This document shows, in pieces, positions 35,301 to 43,495 of a stretch of 64,000 nucleotides of DNA (position 1 is its first letter; each line of letters begins with the position of its first letter). The stretch comes from Bacteroides timonensis (GTDB lineage: Bacteria; Bacteroidota; Bacteroidia; Bacteroidales; Bacteroidaceae): assembly GCF_000513195.1 (NCBI RefSeq), contig NZ_CBVI010000012.1, positions 105,289 to 169,288 on the forward strand, given 5' to 3'. The translations under genes and the position numbers were made by a program. The notes beneath the pieces were generated by a model. The model made no database searches. It was given only the letters and a program-made list of their open reading frames with translations, and was not told where the DNA came from.

Positions 35301-35429
35301 TTCCAACCCCGTGGCATCTTTTACATGCCCTTTCACGGTGATGTTCTGTGCATAAACGCCTACAGACAAGAATAACCCTACTAATAGGGGAAGAATCATT
35401 CGACAGATTCTAAGATTAACTTGCTTCAT
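32397..35429 (-). CDS. SusC-like TonB-dependent receptor (PUL1)
   Basis: 1010 residues, signal peptide ending GVYAQ. Domains are a carboxypeptidase-regulatory-like beta-sandwich (ITVKGHVKDATGLEVIGANV, about 30-110), the TonB-box region (LLSEVVVVGYG), a plug (GKVAGVDVITAGGTPGAGAQ, ASATAIYGSRASNGVIIITTKKG), and a 22-strand barrel ending ..SIQIGLSLNF. It imports oligosaccharide across the outer membrane with SusD using TonB energy. The substrate is inferred as maltodextrin from the SusE/F and GH13 neighbours and the LacI-type operator at 35597. First gene of the PUL1 operon, with a 5' leader of about 100 bases. Confidence 0.95.
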   Translation of the reverse strand: MKQVNLRICRMILPLLVGLFLSVGVYAQNITVKGHVKDATGLEVIGANVVEKGNTSNGTITDLDGNFTLTVPKGATLTISFIGYQTQEVAAASMVMVTLKDDAELLSEVVVVGYGRTKKDDLTGSVTAIKPDELSKGITNNAQDMLVGKVAGVDVITAGGTPGAGAQIRVRGGSSLNASNDPLIVIDGLTIDNNTPKGMSNPLAMVNPNDIETFTVLKDASATAIYGSRASNGVIIITTKKGKSGSAPKVSYNGDMTISMIQKKYDVLNGDEFRVLVNDIWGDKAGEVGMGNANTDWQDQIFRTAISHSHNVSVSGGLKNMPYRLSLGYNSSDGIVETSWMRRANIGLNLSPSFFDNHLNLKINAKYMYEKDRYADAGGAIGSALSMDPTQPVYFDADDARAPFFDGYFQHTQSPKDFNAEWKYTNNPNAPQNPLALLKLKDVQAAANDFTGNFDVDYKVHGFEDLRLHASYGGQYTESKQDDIISKYSYSNNYFGWNGITQTYKYSVTANAYAQYVKEVGVHNFDIMVGAEESHFHRSGYDYGQGTDPYDGTPHDAKLREEQAWATHNSLVSYFGRLNYTLLNRYMLTATFRADGSSRFSSDNRWGYFPSVALAWKINEEAFMKKLTWWNEFKLRLGWGMTGQQDINSDFGYETHYTSSDSFAQYPFGDTYYGTMRPSAYNPDLKWETTTTYNAGLDLGFLNNRISANIDGYYRETKDLLNSITIPVGMQFGSQLTKNIGSLKNYGVEFSINAKPIVTKDFTWDVSYNIAWNHNEITDLVDGDAGYYAWAGDKISRGNNTLIQANTVGKATNSFFVYQQVYDENGKPIEGMYVDRDGNGRIDNGDRYFYKKPSADVIMGLTTKFLYKNWDLSMSFRASIGNYVYYDFLSNRAMVSQSGLYSNSALHNSTAEAVALGFTGVGVGNDNYLSDYFVRNASYLKCSNITLGYSFPALFKVAGHETCSGRAFLTAQNPFIISKYKGIDPEVASGIDSNPYPRPFSIQIGLSLNF

Positions 35430-35533
35430 GCATTTAAAAAATTAAAGTTAACAATATTAATTACCTATATTTATTATTCGAAATTATCTTTCGATTGCTT
35501 TTTCCTTTATAAGGTATCTATAACATGACGCAA

Positions 35534-35541
35534 CAAAAATA
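35534..35541 (-). promoter_or_regulatory. Putative -7 box of PUL1
   Basis: Minus strand TATTTTTG (35541 to 35534) fits TAnnTTTG. The -33 region is weak: the nearest TTG is 23 bp upstream. It lies 55 bp downstream of operator site 2. Confidence 0.5.
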
Positions 35542-35596
35542 TGCTTTATAAAAATATTAAAATACAAGAAAGATAAGAAATATGCAATAGCAACAG

Positions 35597-35610
35597 TGCA
35601 AACGATTGCA
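35597..35610. promoter_or_regulatory. LacI-family operator candidate, site 2
   Basis: TGCAAACGATTGCA, extended as GTGCAA-N4-TTGCAC, upstream of PUL1 susC. It differs from sites 1 and 3 mainly at the central base. Confidence 0.65.
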
Positions 35611-35884
35611 CGGAATTGCACAACTACAGCCAGATAAAGAATCTATATTTCAAAAGAAGATCTGATAGATATATTAAGCATTTTCAAATGGGGAAAACTT
35701 CATGAAATATCAAAAAGAAAACCAATTTCACAATTTGTCCTCACAATGATTACATTTGCACATATTCCATAACACGAACAAAAATTCAATACTGCATTCC
35801 AGCATATTCTATGAATAAACAAGGAATAAAAATTCGTCATTATTGCATATACTTACTATTATAAAAGCTATTTATGCAGAAAAG

Positions 35885-35972
35885 GGTTACTACTTATGGG
35901 CAATATGGTTACTACTTATAGGTGATATGGTTACTACTTATGGGCAAAAGGGTTACTACTTCCGGCTGAAGC
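35885..35972. repeat. Four tandem 22-bp repeats
   Basis: Units at 35885, 35907, 35929 and 35951, each beginning GGTTACTACTT, most continuing ATGGGCAATAT or close variants; the fourth diverges after its first half. It lies in the 1163-bp gene-free stretch 35430-36592. The only open frame there (about 64 codons) is made of these repeats and is not called as a gene. From 35973 to 36350 nothing else is recognised. Confidence 0.8.
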
Positions 35973-36350
35973 ACTTATTTGCATCACGCTTTTCACTTAT
36001 AAGAGTAACTTTCAAGGGATATTCTACTCCAGAATAAATGTAAGTATTTCGATATTCCTCAATCAATCTGTCACTTGCTTACTTCCATTCGCATATTTCA
36101 GCTTTCACCAGCATCAGGACAGAAACAATGGATTCTCAGCCAACTTAAAATACAATTTGTCAAAATGACAAAGAAGCCACTATAGTCTTGCATCAAGCAT
36201 TGAGTAAACACACACTCAGTGCATTGAATTCAAGAATTCTATTCCGAACGCTATAGTAGTCATACATGATATTTATATACAAATCATTCTTTGCGCAAGG
36301 AGTAATTCTTTTTGATTATCAAGAGATTACAAGATATTAATATTCTGTCA

Positions 36351-36414
36351 ACAAGGAGTTAGGAGTTTGTCAACAAGAAGTTAACTTCCTGTCGACAAAC
36401 TCCTAACTTCTTGT
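36351..36414. repeat. 21-bp inverted repeat with nested palindrome
   Basis: Arm 36351-36371 and arm 36394-36414 are inverted copies with one mismatch. The 22-base spacer contains the perfect palindrome GAAGTTAACTTC, which itself resembles the arms. It lies about 145 bp upstream of the ATPase -7 box. Confidence 0.75.
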
Positions 36415-36557
36415 AAATGGCAGATTGCGTATCTGCTCCGTACCATCTCCGTATCAGTTCGCTTCCTATAAACGCGGAGATGATGCGGACCGGGTACGGC
36501 TTTGACAAGGCTATATTAAATTTTCCTTTTTAATACCGAGAATAAAACAGAAATCAG

Positions 36558-36565
36558 TACTTTTG
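36558..36565 (+). promoter_or_regulatory. Putative -7 box of the AAA-ATPase-like gene
   Basis: TACTTTTG matches TAnnTTTG. The ATG at 36593 follows 27 bp later. The -33 element is not clear. Confidence 0.5.
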
Positions 36566-36592
36566 TGTATTGATGTGCAAAAACAGAAAAAT

Positions 36593-38143
36593 ATGAGCAA
36601 TAAGATTTATCCCATAGGAATACAGAACTTCGAAAGCCTCCGTCGAGACGGTTATTTCTATATTGACAAGACGGCTTTAATTTATCAAATGGCAAAAACC
36701 GGACGTTACTACTTCCTGAGTCGCCCGCGCCGCTTTGGCAAGAGTCTGCTCATCTCTACGTTGGAAGCCTATTTTCAAGGGAAAAAGGAATTATTCAGCG
36801 GGCTGGCTATGGAAAAGTTAGAAAAAGACTGGATAAAGCATCCGATACTGCATCTCGACCTCAATATCGAGAAGTATGATGTACCGGAGAGTTTGGACAA
36901 TATACTTGAGAAATCACTGACTGCATGGGAAAAACTCTATGGCACCGAACCGTCCGAACGTTCTTTCTCCCTACGCTTTGCAGGTATCATAGAACGTGCC
37001 TATGCACAAACAGGGCAGCGCGTTGTTATCCTGGTAGACGAATACGATAAGCCCATGTTGCAAGCCATTGGTGATGAAGAACTGCAAAAACAATTCAGGA
37101 ACACCTTGAAGCCATTTTATGGAGCACTCAAAACGATGGATGGTTGCATCAAGTTTGCCTTATTGACAGGAGTGACAAAATTCGGAAAAGTCAGTGTATT
37201 CAGTGACCTGAACAACTTGGACGACATATCAATGTGGAATGAATACATTGAAATCTGCGGCATCAGCGAACGGGAGATTCACGATAACCTGGAAGCTGAA
37301 CTTCATGAATTTGCCGCTGCCCGGGGAGTGACATACGATAAGTTTTGCACCGAACTCAAGGAGAATTATGACGGTTATCATTTTACGCATAATTCCATTG
37401 GTATGTACAATCCCTTCAGCCTGCTCAACGCCTTCAAACGCAAAGAATTCGGAAGCTATTGGTTTGAGACGGGAACGCCTACCTACTTAGTGAAGTTACT
37501 CAAGAAGCATCATTACGACCTCGAACGAATGGCACACGAAGAAACCGATGCTCAGGTGCTGAACAGCATAGACTCTGAATCGACCAATCCTATTCCGGTG
37601 ATTTATCAAAGCGGATATCTTACCATCAAAGGATATGACGAGCGCTTTGGTATGTATCGCTTAGGATTCCCCAATCGCGAAGTAGAGGAAGGCTTTATCC
37701 GTTTCCTCTTGCCTTTCTATACAAACGTCAACAAAGTAGAAACTCCATTTGCTATTCAGAAATTTGTTCGTGAAGTAGAATCGGGAGATTATAACTCCTT
37801 CTTCCGCCGCCTACAAAGTTTCTTTGCAGATACCACTTACGAAGTAATCCGCGAGCAAGAATTACATTATGAAAATGTACTCTTCATTATTTTCAAATTG
37901 ATAGGTTTCTATACCCAAGTAGAATATAATACAAACGACGGACGCATCGACCTCGTATTGCAGACAGATAAATTCATCTATATCATGGAATTCAAATTAG
38001 AAGGCACTGCCGAAGAAGCTTTGCAGCAAATTAATGACAAGCATTATGCGCTTCCTTTCGAGATGGATGAACGGAAACTGTTTAAAATAGGAGTAAACTT
38101 CAGTGAGAAAACCCGGAACATTGAAAAATGGGTGGTAGAATAA
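36593..38143 (+). CDS. AAA-ATPase-like protein with PD-(D/E)XK nuclease domain
   Basis: 516 residues. The start at 36593 is downstream of the -7 box; an in-frame start at 36563 lies inside it. The N-terminal AAA-ATPase_like domain shows the family hallmark YPIGIQNFESLRRDGYFYIDKT, Walker A SRPRRFGKSLLIST and Walker B VVILVDEYDKPM. The C-terminal PDDEXK_9-like domain shows LIGFYTQVEYNTNDGRIDLVL followed by YIMEFKLEG. These are abundant standalone genes in Bacteroidales with no settled function, possibly defence or mobile. It ends in a perfect bidirectional terminator shared with PUL2. Confidence 0.92.
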   Translation: MSNKIYPIGIQNFESLRRDGYFYIDKTALIYQMAKTGRYYFLSRPRRFGKSLLISTLEAYFQGKKELFSGLAMEKLEKDWIKHPILHLDLNIEKYDVPESLDNILEKSLTAWEKLYGTEPSERSFSLRFAGIIERAYAQTGQRVVILVDEYDKPMLQAIGDEELQKQFRNTLKPFYGALKTMDGCIKFALLTGVTKFGKVSVFSDLNNLDDISMWNEYIEICGISEREIHDNLEAELHEFAAARGVTYDKFCTELKENYDGYHFTHNSIGMYNPFSLLNAFKRKEFGSYWFETGTPTYLVKLLKKHHYDLERMAHEETDAQVLNSIDSESTNPIPVIYQSGYLTIKGYDERFGMYRLGFPNREVEEGFIRFLLPFYTNVNKVETPFAIQKFVREVESGDYNSFFRRLQSFFADTTYEVIREQELHYENVLFIIFKLIGFYTQVEYNTNDGRIDLVLQTDKFIYIMEFKLEGTAEEALQQINDKHYALPFEMDERKLFKIGVNFSEKTRNIEKWVVE

Positions 38144-38144
38144 T

Positions 38145-38196
38145 AAAAAAAGAGGGCATCACTTCACTTTCAAATGTGGTGATGCCCTCTTTTTTT
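38145..38196. terminator. Bidirectional intrinsic terminator
   Basis: Perfect 18-bp inverted repeat (38145-38162 with 38179-38196), core AGAGGGCATCAC, flanked by A6 and T6-7. It separates the ATPase gene from the converging PUL2 GH2 gene and overlaps the GH2 stop codon. Confidence 0.9.
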
Positions 38197-40669
38197 ACTC
38201 TGTAACAGACCTCAGCACAATCTTACCAGATTTCACCCCTTTAGCCTTAGCCTCAAAAACGATTTCGCCGGGTTGTTCAGCCGTTTGCACAATTGCCGTT
38301 AACTGACCGCTGAAGGTGGGCATCTTCGACAAATGGAATAAGTCGAGCGAAGTAGCATCACCATTAGCAGCAGCACGATAACGACCGGCACCTTTCACGG
38401 AGAAATTAACAAGTCGGCTGTCAGCAGGGCATAGGTTACCGTCTTTATCAACTACACGAACGGTGATATAAGCCAAGTCTTTACCATCGGCTGTAAGTTG
38501 GTTGCGGTCGGCAATCACTTCCAGATGGTGAGGTTTGCCGGCGGTACGGATTACTTTTTCCTCTACGGATTTGCCGGAAGCATCGTATGCGACCACTTTC
38601 ACTTCACCCGGTTCATAAGGAACATCCATCCACATCAGGCGGTAACGACGCTGCAAAGCAAGAGCATCTTTGCCTTGCAAAGCTTCACTCTCTTCGGCAG
38701 TGAGTTTACGCTGTTTGCCAAAACTCTTACCATTAACAAAAAGCTCGGCCGACGGATAACTCGTATAGACAAACACAGGAGTGTTCTCCCCTTCCCTACC
38801 CGGCCAAGTCCAGTGAGGAAGGACATGGAGAGTATTAGCTTGCTTGTTCCAAAGGCTGCGATACAGATAGTAACGGTCTTTGGGCAGGCTGGCAAGGTCG
38901 ATGATGCCAAACAGCGAGCTATGGCTCGGCCATGCATCCGTATCATAAGGTGAGGGTTCACCCAGATAATCAAAGCCTGTCCAGACAAACTGCCCGATAG
39001 TCCAGTCATAATCATCGGCAAGGGCAAAGTCCTCATCAGGCACATTAGACCAGGAGCAATGTTCCAGATCATAGCCTGAAGATTGATGATCCTCATACTT
39101 TGCATCGCCGCGTTTCTCTACAGGGAATTTATATACACCACGAGAACTGACAGTAGAAGATGTTTCCGAACCAAGCACAATGTTCTGTGGTAGTTGTTCA
39201 TAAGCTTCCAAATAACGATGTGCGCGATAGTTGAAACCGGGAACATCAATCATGGCGGCAAAGCCGTTCTTCAAGACACAAGTCACCTGGTCCATACCAC
39301 AAGTTACGGGACGCGTCGGGTCTTCGCGGTGGCAGATATCCTGCAAGAAAGAAGCCACCTTATAACCTTCGGGGCTACATTGGGTAGGAACTTCATTGCC
39401 AATGCTCCACATCACAACACAAGGATTATTACGATATTGATGCAACATATTTATCATATCGCGCTCCGCCCACTCATTGAAGTAACGGTGATAGCCGTTT
39501 GTACATTTGGCAATGTCCCACTCATCGAAAGGTTCCAGCATCATCATGAATCCCATTTCATCACAAAGTTGCACCAATTCCGGCGCAGGCATATTATGGG
39601 AGGTACGGACAGCATCACAGCCCATATCTTTCAGCATAGTAAGCTGGCGGCGTAAAGCGGCAACATTGATAGCCGCGCCCAACGGCCCAAGATCATGATG
39701 ATTGCACACACCCTGAAATTTACGGTGCTTGCCATTCAGGAAGAAACCCTTATCAGCTATGATTTCTATGCTGCGGATACCAAAACGGGTAGTATATTCA
39801 TCCGTTTGTTTGCCATCAGCATAGATTTTAGAAACTGCCTTATATAAATAAGGTGTCTCCGGTGACCACAAACAAGGTGCATCAACCAGAAAGTTTTGCT
39901 CAAAAGGCTGACCGTGATTAATCTTACGGGTGTTATCCTTAGTTGCTACGACTTTACCATCCGGTGAAATAATCTCCGTAACGATACGGATATCTTTCCC
40001 CTCATCATTGGCAATGGTAGTTAACAAACAAACTGAAGCATATTCATCGGAAACATGAGGTGTAGTCAGTTGCGTGCCCCATACGGGAACATGCACTTTC
40101 TCGGTAGTCACTACACGCACATTACGATAAAGCCCGGCTCCGGGATACCAACGGGAAGACTGCGGTTTGTTTTCTAAACGAACAGCAAGAGTATTGTTCT
40201 TACCGTCTTTATTCAAAAGAGAAGTGACATCGCAATGGAAAGAATTATAACCGAACGGCCAGAAACAGGCTTCCTGCCCATTGACGTAAACACGAGCTTC
40301 GCTCATGGCTCCATCAAAAACAAGAGTGGTCTGTTTATCGGCAGTGACATCAAAAGTTGTACGATACCAGCCGATACCCACATAAGGAAGCCCTCCTGTG
40401 CGTCCGGTCTTGACAGAGGCTTTCTTCTCAAAGTTCTGTGTCACCGCTACTTCCTGCAAGTCGTTGCTGCGGTCGAAGGGACCGAAGATGGCCCAATCGT
40501 GAGGCACGGTTACGGTTTCCCACTTGCGGTCGTCAAACTCCGGTTTCATAGCTTCCGGAACTTCGCCTTTGGTGAATTTCCAGTTCTTCTCAAGAAGAGA
40601 CTCGCTGCGTTGCGCTTGCAGGGAGGCAGCGAGTAAGGTCATTAAGAATAAAGTCGATAGTTTTTTCAT
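38195..40669 (-). CDS. GH2 beta-galactosidase (PUL2)
   Basis: 824 residues, signal peptide ending SLQAQ, periplasmic. GH2 architecture is an N-terminal jelly roll (LLEKNWKFTKG, VPHDWAIFGPF, GWYRTTFDV, about 25-190), an Ig-like domain (195-300), and a TIM barrel (about 300-600) with HNMPAPELVQLCDEMGF, WSIGNEVPTQ (acid/base Glu426) and VLGSETSSTVSSRG (nucleophile Glu502). C-terminal Ig/DUF4982-like and invasin-like domains follow. In a galactan locus it would remove galactose from oligosaccharides made by the GH53 enzyme 9 bp upstream in the operon. Last gene of the leftward PUL2 enzyme block. Confidence 0.9.
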   Translation of the reverse strand: MKKLSTLFLMTLLAASLQAQRSESLLEKNWKFTKGEVPEAMKPEFDDRKWETVTVPHDWAIFGPFDRSNDLQEVAVTQNFEKKASVKTGRTGGLPYVGIGWYRTTFDVTADKQTTLVFDGAMSEARVYVNGQEACFWPFGYNSFHCDVTSLLNKDGKNNTLAVRLENKPQSSRWYPGAGLYRNVRVVTTEKVHVPVWGTQLTTPHVSDEYASVCLLTTIANDEGKDIRIVTEIISPDGKVVATKDNTRKINHGQPFEQNFLVDAPCLWSPETPYLYKAVSKIYADGKQTDEYTTRFGIRSIEIIADKGFFLNGKHRKFQGVCNHHDLGPLGAAINVAALRRQLTMLKDMGCDAVRTSHNMPAPELVQLCDEMGFMMMLEPFDEWDIAKCTNGYHRYFNEWAERDMINMLHQYRNNPCVVMWSIGNEVPTQCSPEGYKVASFLQDICHREDPTRPVTCGMDQVTCVLKNGFAAMIDVPGFNYRAHRYLEAYEQLPQNIVLGSETSSTVSSRGVYKFPVEKRGDAKYEDHQSSGYDLEHCSWSNVPDEDFALADDYDWTIGQFVWTGFDYLGEPSPYDTDAWPSHSSLFGIIDLASLPKDRYYLYRSLWNKQANTLHVLPHWTWPGREGENTPVFVYTSYPSAELFVNGKSFGKQRKLTAEESEALQGKDALALQRRYRLMWMDVPYEPGEVKVVAYDASGKSVEEKVIRTAGKPHHLEVIADRNQLTADGKDLAYITVRVVDKDGNLCPADSRLVNFSVKGAGRYRAAANGDATSLDLFHLSKMPTFSGQLTAIVQTAEQPGEIVFEAKAKGVKSGKIVLRSVTE

Positions 40670-40678
40670 GATGGTATA

Positions 40679-41752
40679 TTATTGATTAAATGCGTCCAGT
40701 GCAACAGTCGGTTTACCGCTTTCATCAAAAGCTCCCAACGTATATCCGTTCCAACTGCCATAAGACTGCGGTTCCCAATAGAAGATGCCGAGACACTGTT
40801 CGATTGCTTTAGATTTGGCAATCAGCTCGGTCAGGCAAGATTTTGAGATCCCAGGCTCATCCCACGGCATACCGACTTCGGCAATCATAACCTCCTTATT
40901 ATAGCGGCTCACCATATCCTCCATATTGGCCACACAGGCGGCAACCATCTCTTGCCAGTTATCTGTTCCGGGATAAAGGGACATAGCTATGACATCATAA
41001 GGAGTATTATTGGCTTTCAGAATATCGAATATCCAGCGATAGGTACCGTTGTTGTTTCCATCATGCAAATGTACAATAACTTTTGCATTGGGGAATACCT
41101 CTTTCACTGCATTCGAACCGGTTGTGATAAAATCTGCAAAGTTCTTCTCATTTTTCGCATAAGTCACGCCCTCCTTCGGAACGTCATAGGTGGCACCACT
41201 CACCGTGGCATCCTCATCCCACAACATACCGGGAGTAATCTCATTACCCACCTGCACCCATTCGGGAGTAATACCTTTCTCTTTCAAGGCATTCAGCACA
41301 TCTTTGGTATGGTCGGCAATTGCTGTCTTCAGTTCATCAAGCGAAAGTCCCACCCAGGCGGCAGGCTTATACTGGCTACCCGGATCTGCCCATACATCAC
41401 TGTAATGGAAGTCAATCATCACCCGCATACCCAGTTGATGGGCACGCCAGGCTTTCGCCACAACATCACTCTTATTGCACCAACCATCCGAAGGATTCAC
41501 CCATACACGCAGGCGGATGGAGTTCATGCCCAGGTCACGCAATAAGGTCATACACTCCGTTTCACGTCCGGAAGCGTTGTAGAACTTCTTTCCCGACGCT
41601 TCCATCTGCGTCAGCCAACTGACATCGGCGCCTTTGGCAAATCCGGTCATGTCATAAGTCGGTTCTTCGGGAAATGTCGGTTTATCATCATCGCTGCAAG
41701 CGGCTGCTCCCCAAAGGAGCAAGCCGGCTAATAATATATTCATTAATTTCAT
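40679..41752 (-). CDS. GH53 endo-beta-1,4-galactanase lipoprotein (PUL2)
   Basis: 357 residues, lipobox GAAACSDD (Cys19), followed by an acidic stretch that favours surface export in Bacteroides. The GH53 signature is FAKGADVSWLTQ, NSIRLRVWVNP, MIDFHYSDVWADPG, WVQVGNEITPGMLW (acid/base Glu171), DVIAMSLYPG and KEVMIAEVGMPW (nucleophile Glu292). As a surface enzyme it would cut beta-1,4-galactan into fragments for SusC/D uptake. Gene order with GH2, SusE, SusD and SusC matches the galactan locus known from B. thetaiotaomicron (the BT4667-BT4671 region, from memory). Confidence 0.94.
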   Translation of the reverse strand: MKLMNILLAGLLLWGAAACSDDDKPTFPEEPTYDMTGFAKGADVSWLTQMEASGKKFYNASGRETECMTLLRDLGMNSIRLRVWVNPSDGWCNKSDVVAKAWRAHQLGMRVMIDFHYSDVWADPGSQYKPAAWVGLSLDELKTAIADHTKDVLNALKEKGITPEWVQVGNEITPGMLWDEDATVSGATYDVPKEGVTYAKNEKNFADFITTGSNAVKEVFPNAKVIVHLHDGNNNGTYRWIFDILKANNTPYDVIAMSLYPGTDNWQEMVAACVANMEDMVSRYNKEVMIAEVGMPWDEPGISKSCLTELIAKSKAIEQCLGIFYWEPQSYGSWNGYTLGAFDESGKPTVALDAFNQ

Positions 41753-41764
41753 AATCGATATCTT

Positions 41765-43484
41765 TTATTCAATAGTATAGGTTGCATTAATTAGATCTAC
41801 AGTCAGAGTGTATGTGCCCGGTGCCAGTGTGGCATCATCCGTGATGCCGTTATTACTCTTATAATAGAGCTTTCCGGCGCTTCCGCCATACACGTAATTC
41901 CAGTCTCCGTTAAAAAGATAAATCTTAAATCCCCAGGCAGACGGTTGTGTGATAGTGATACTGCCACTATATACACCACTAGTAGCTGCAGCGGGCAATG
42001 GCTCAAAAGTCCAGTCTTCATCTTCCAGTTTGTTGAGACCGGCAACATAGATTTCATTGCCTATAGCCGTCAGCTTATAAGTCAACGCTTTCAATGATAC
42101 ATCAAAGAAGTAAAGACCGCCATCCGGTGCAGGAATATTATTCTCTGCATTAAAAGCTAACGTTCCGGCATTGGCGTCGCCTTCGCCCAATTTATAAACA
42201 TCACCCCAATTACCTTCTTCTATCGCAATCTGATATCCCCAGGGAGAATTAACAGCCGCCACACCGGCATATCCCAGATTATCCTCATCATAAAGCCGCA
42301 GGTAGTTATTGAAGTTCCAGTCGCCTTCTCCTTCACTGATGCCCAGCATATAAAGGGTCTCTCTCACCGGTTCGGGCTCGGCACTGCCACTGGTTACTTC
42401 TACCGTCCACTGTTTCGGATTGCTCAAATCAATAACCAAAGTACATTCTCCCGCTGCCGGAACATTTACAGTGATATTACCCGCTTCTCCGCCAAAGATA
42501 AGATTTTCTCCGTTTTGCGCAAAACTTACAGGAGTTTCAATTCCTAAGTTGGCATCACTATCCGAACCCTCGGTACCCGTAGAAGAATCGTATAGACGAC
42601 CGGTTCCGTTTACCTTGAATGTAATATTTCCCGCCTGTGCAGCATTAAATGCATACGTCCATTTCACATTCGGACGATCAAAAGTCATTGTACCTGCCAC
42701 ATCGCCTGTAAGCGTAAGAGACGGTATGTAAAGGGTCGACCAAGCTTTCTTGTTAGTGTTTGCATCCACATAATAACAACCGCCCATTCCGGGGAACCAG
42801 AAGTTCCAGGAGGATTCTTCCGAAGACATCAGGAAGGCCGTTCCAGTTACGCCATCATTACCCCAAACCGTTCCATCCCCTTCTTTCATAAAGAAGTTGT
42901 ACCAGGCAGTGGCTCCCATGAAACCCAGATATTGTCCGTCGGAAGCTGCCGAATAGAGTGTCACACCGGTTTCTGCCTTATCGGCATTAAGAATATACCC
43001 CAGACTCATGTCAATCGTATAGGGAGTAACCGCTACTGTAACTACATTAGAGTAAACAGGGGTCATATTCTTTCCCGTCTGCGCAGCAAGCCGGAAATAA
43101 ACGTTATTCGCCACATCAGGATTGGCACCGATATTCTTGGCCAGAGCATTTAAGGCAGCACCGGGTATAAGCCTTCGAGAGGGAAGTTTCTACATTTTCG
43201 CTCACCACACCCGAGAAATCCTGAGTAGTGGAAACCTGCAAGGTCTGGATGGTCACATCAATAGCCGACAAAGCAGGGTCGCTGATCTGCAAGGCATCTT
43301 TCGTCCATGCCAAAGACAGGACAATGTCATTACTGTTTGCCTGCGACAAGACGACTGCACTTTCCGTTGCAACCAATTCACCGGATTGAATACTGCTCAG
43401 ATATATTTTGTCTTCATCCTTTTCGCAAGAGGCAAAACTAAAGACTGCTGCAAGAAGGAGAAGGAGATTCTTCATTGTCTTCAT
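41765..43484 (-). pseudogene. SusE-like glycan-binding lipoprotein, frameshifted
   Basis: Two abutting frames together make one SusE-like protein of about 570 residues. The first (43484 to 43116) has a lipobox, SFASCEKD, and a SusE N-terminal domain, then runs out of frame after SLSKAYT. The second (to 41765) continues with GAALNALAKNIGANPDVANN then VYFRLAAQTG..TPVYSNVV, the normal end of that domain, and carries several binding modules (ETLYMLGISEGEGDW, NEIYVAGLNKLEDEDW). Removing one base in the CCC run at 43165-43163 restores a continuous frame. Either a real inactivating or phase-variable shift, or an assembly error. The function would be galactan capture at the cell surface. Confidence 0.8.
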
Positions 43485-43495
43485 ATAGTATAGAA

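Noticed and set aside
35885..35972. CRISPR-like array
   Set aside because: The 22-bp units follow each other directly with no unique spacers, and no cas genes are present.
35843..36037. 64-codon open frame over the tandem repeats
   Set aside because: Its sequence is mostly the translated repeat, with no recognisable domain.
41765..43114. Standalone gene with a GTG start
   Set aside because: It begins in mid-domain without a signal peptide and continues the SusE-like frame after a one-base shift.
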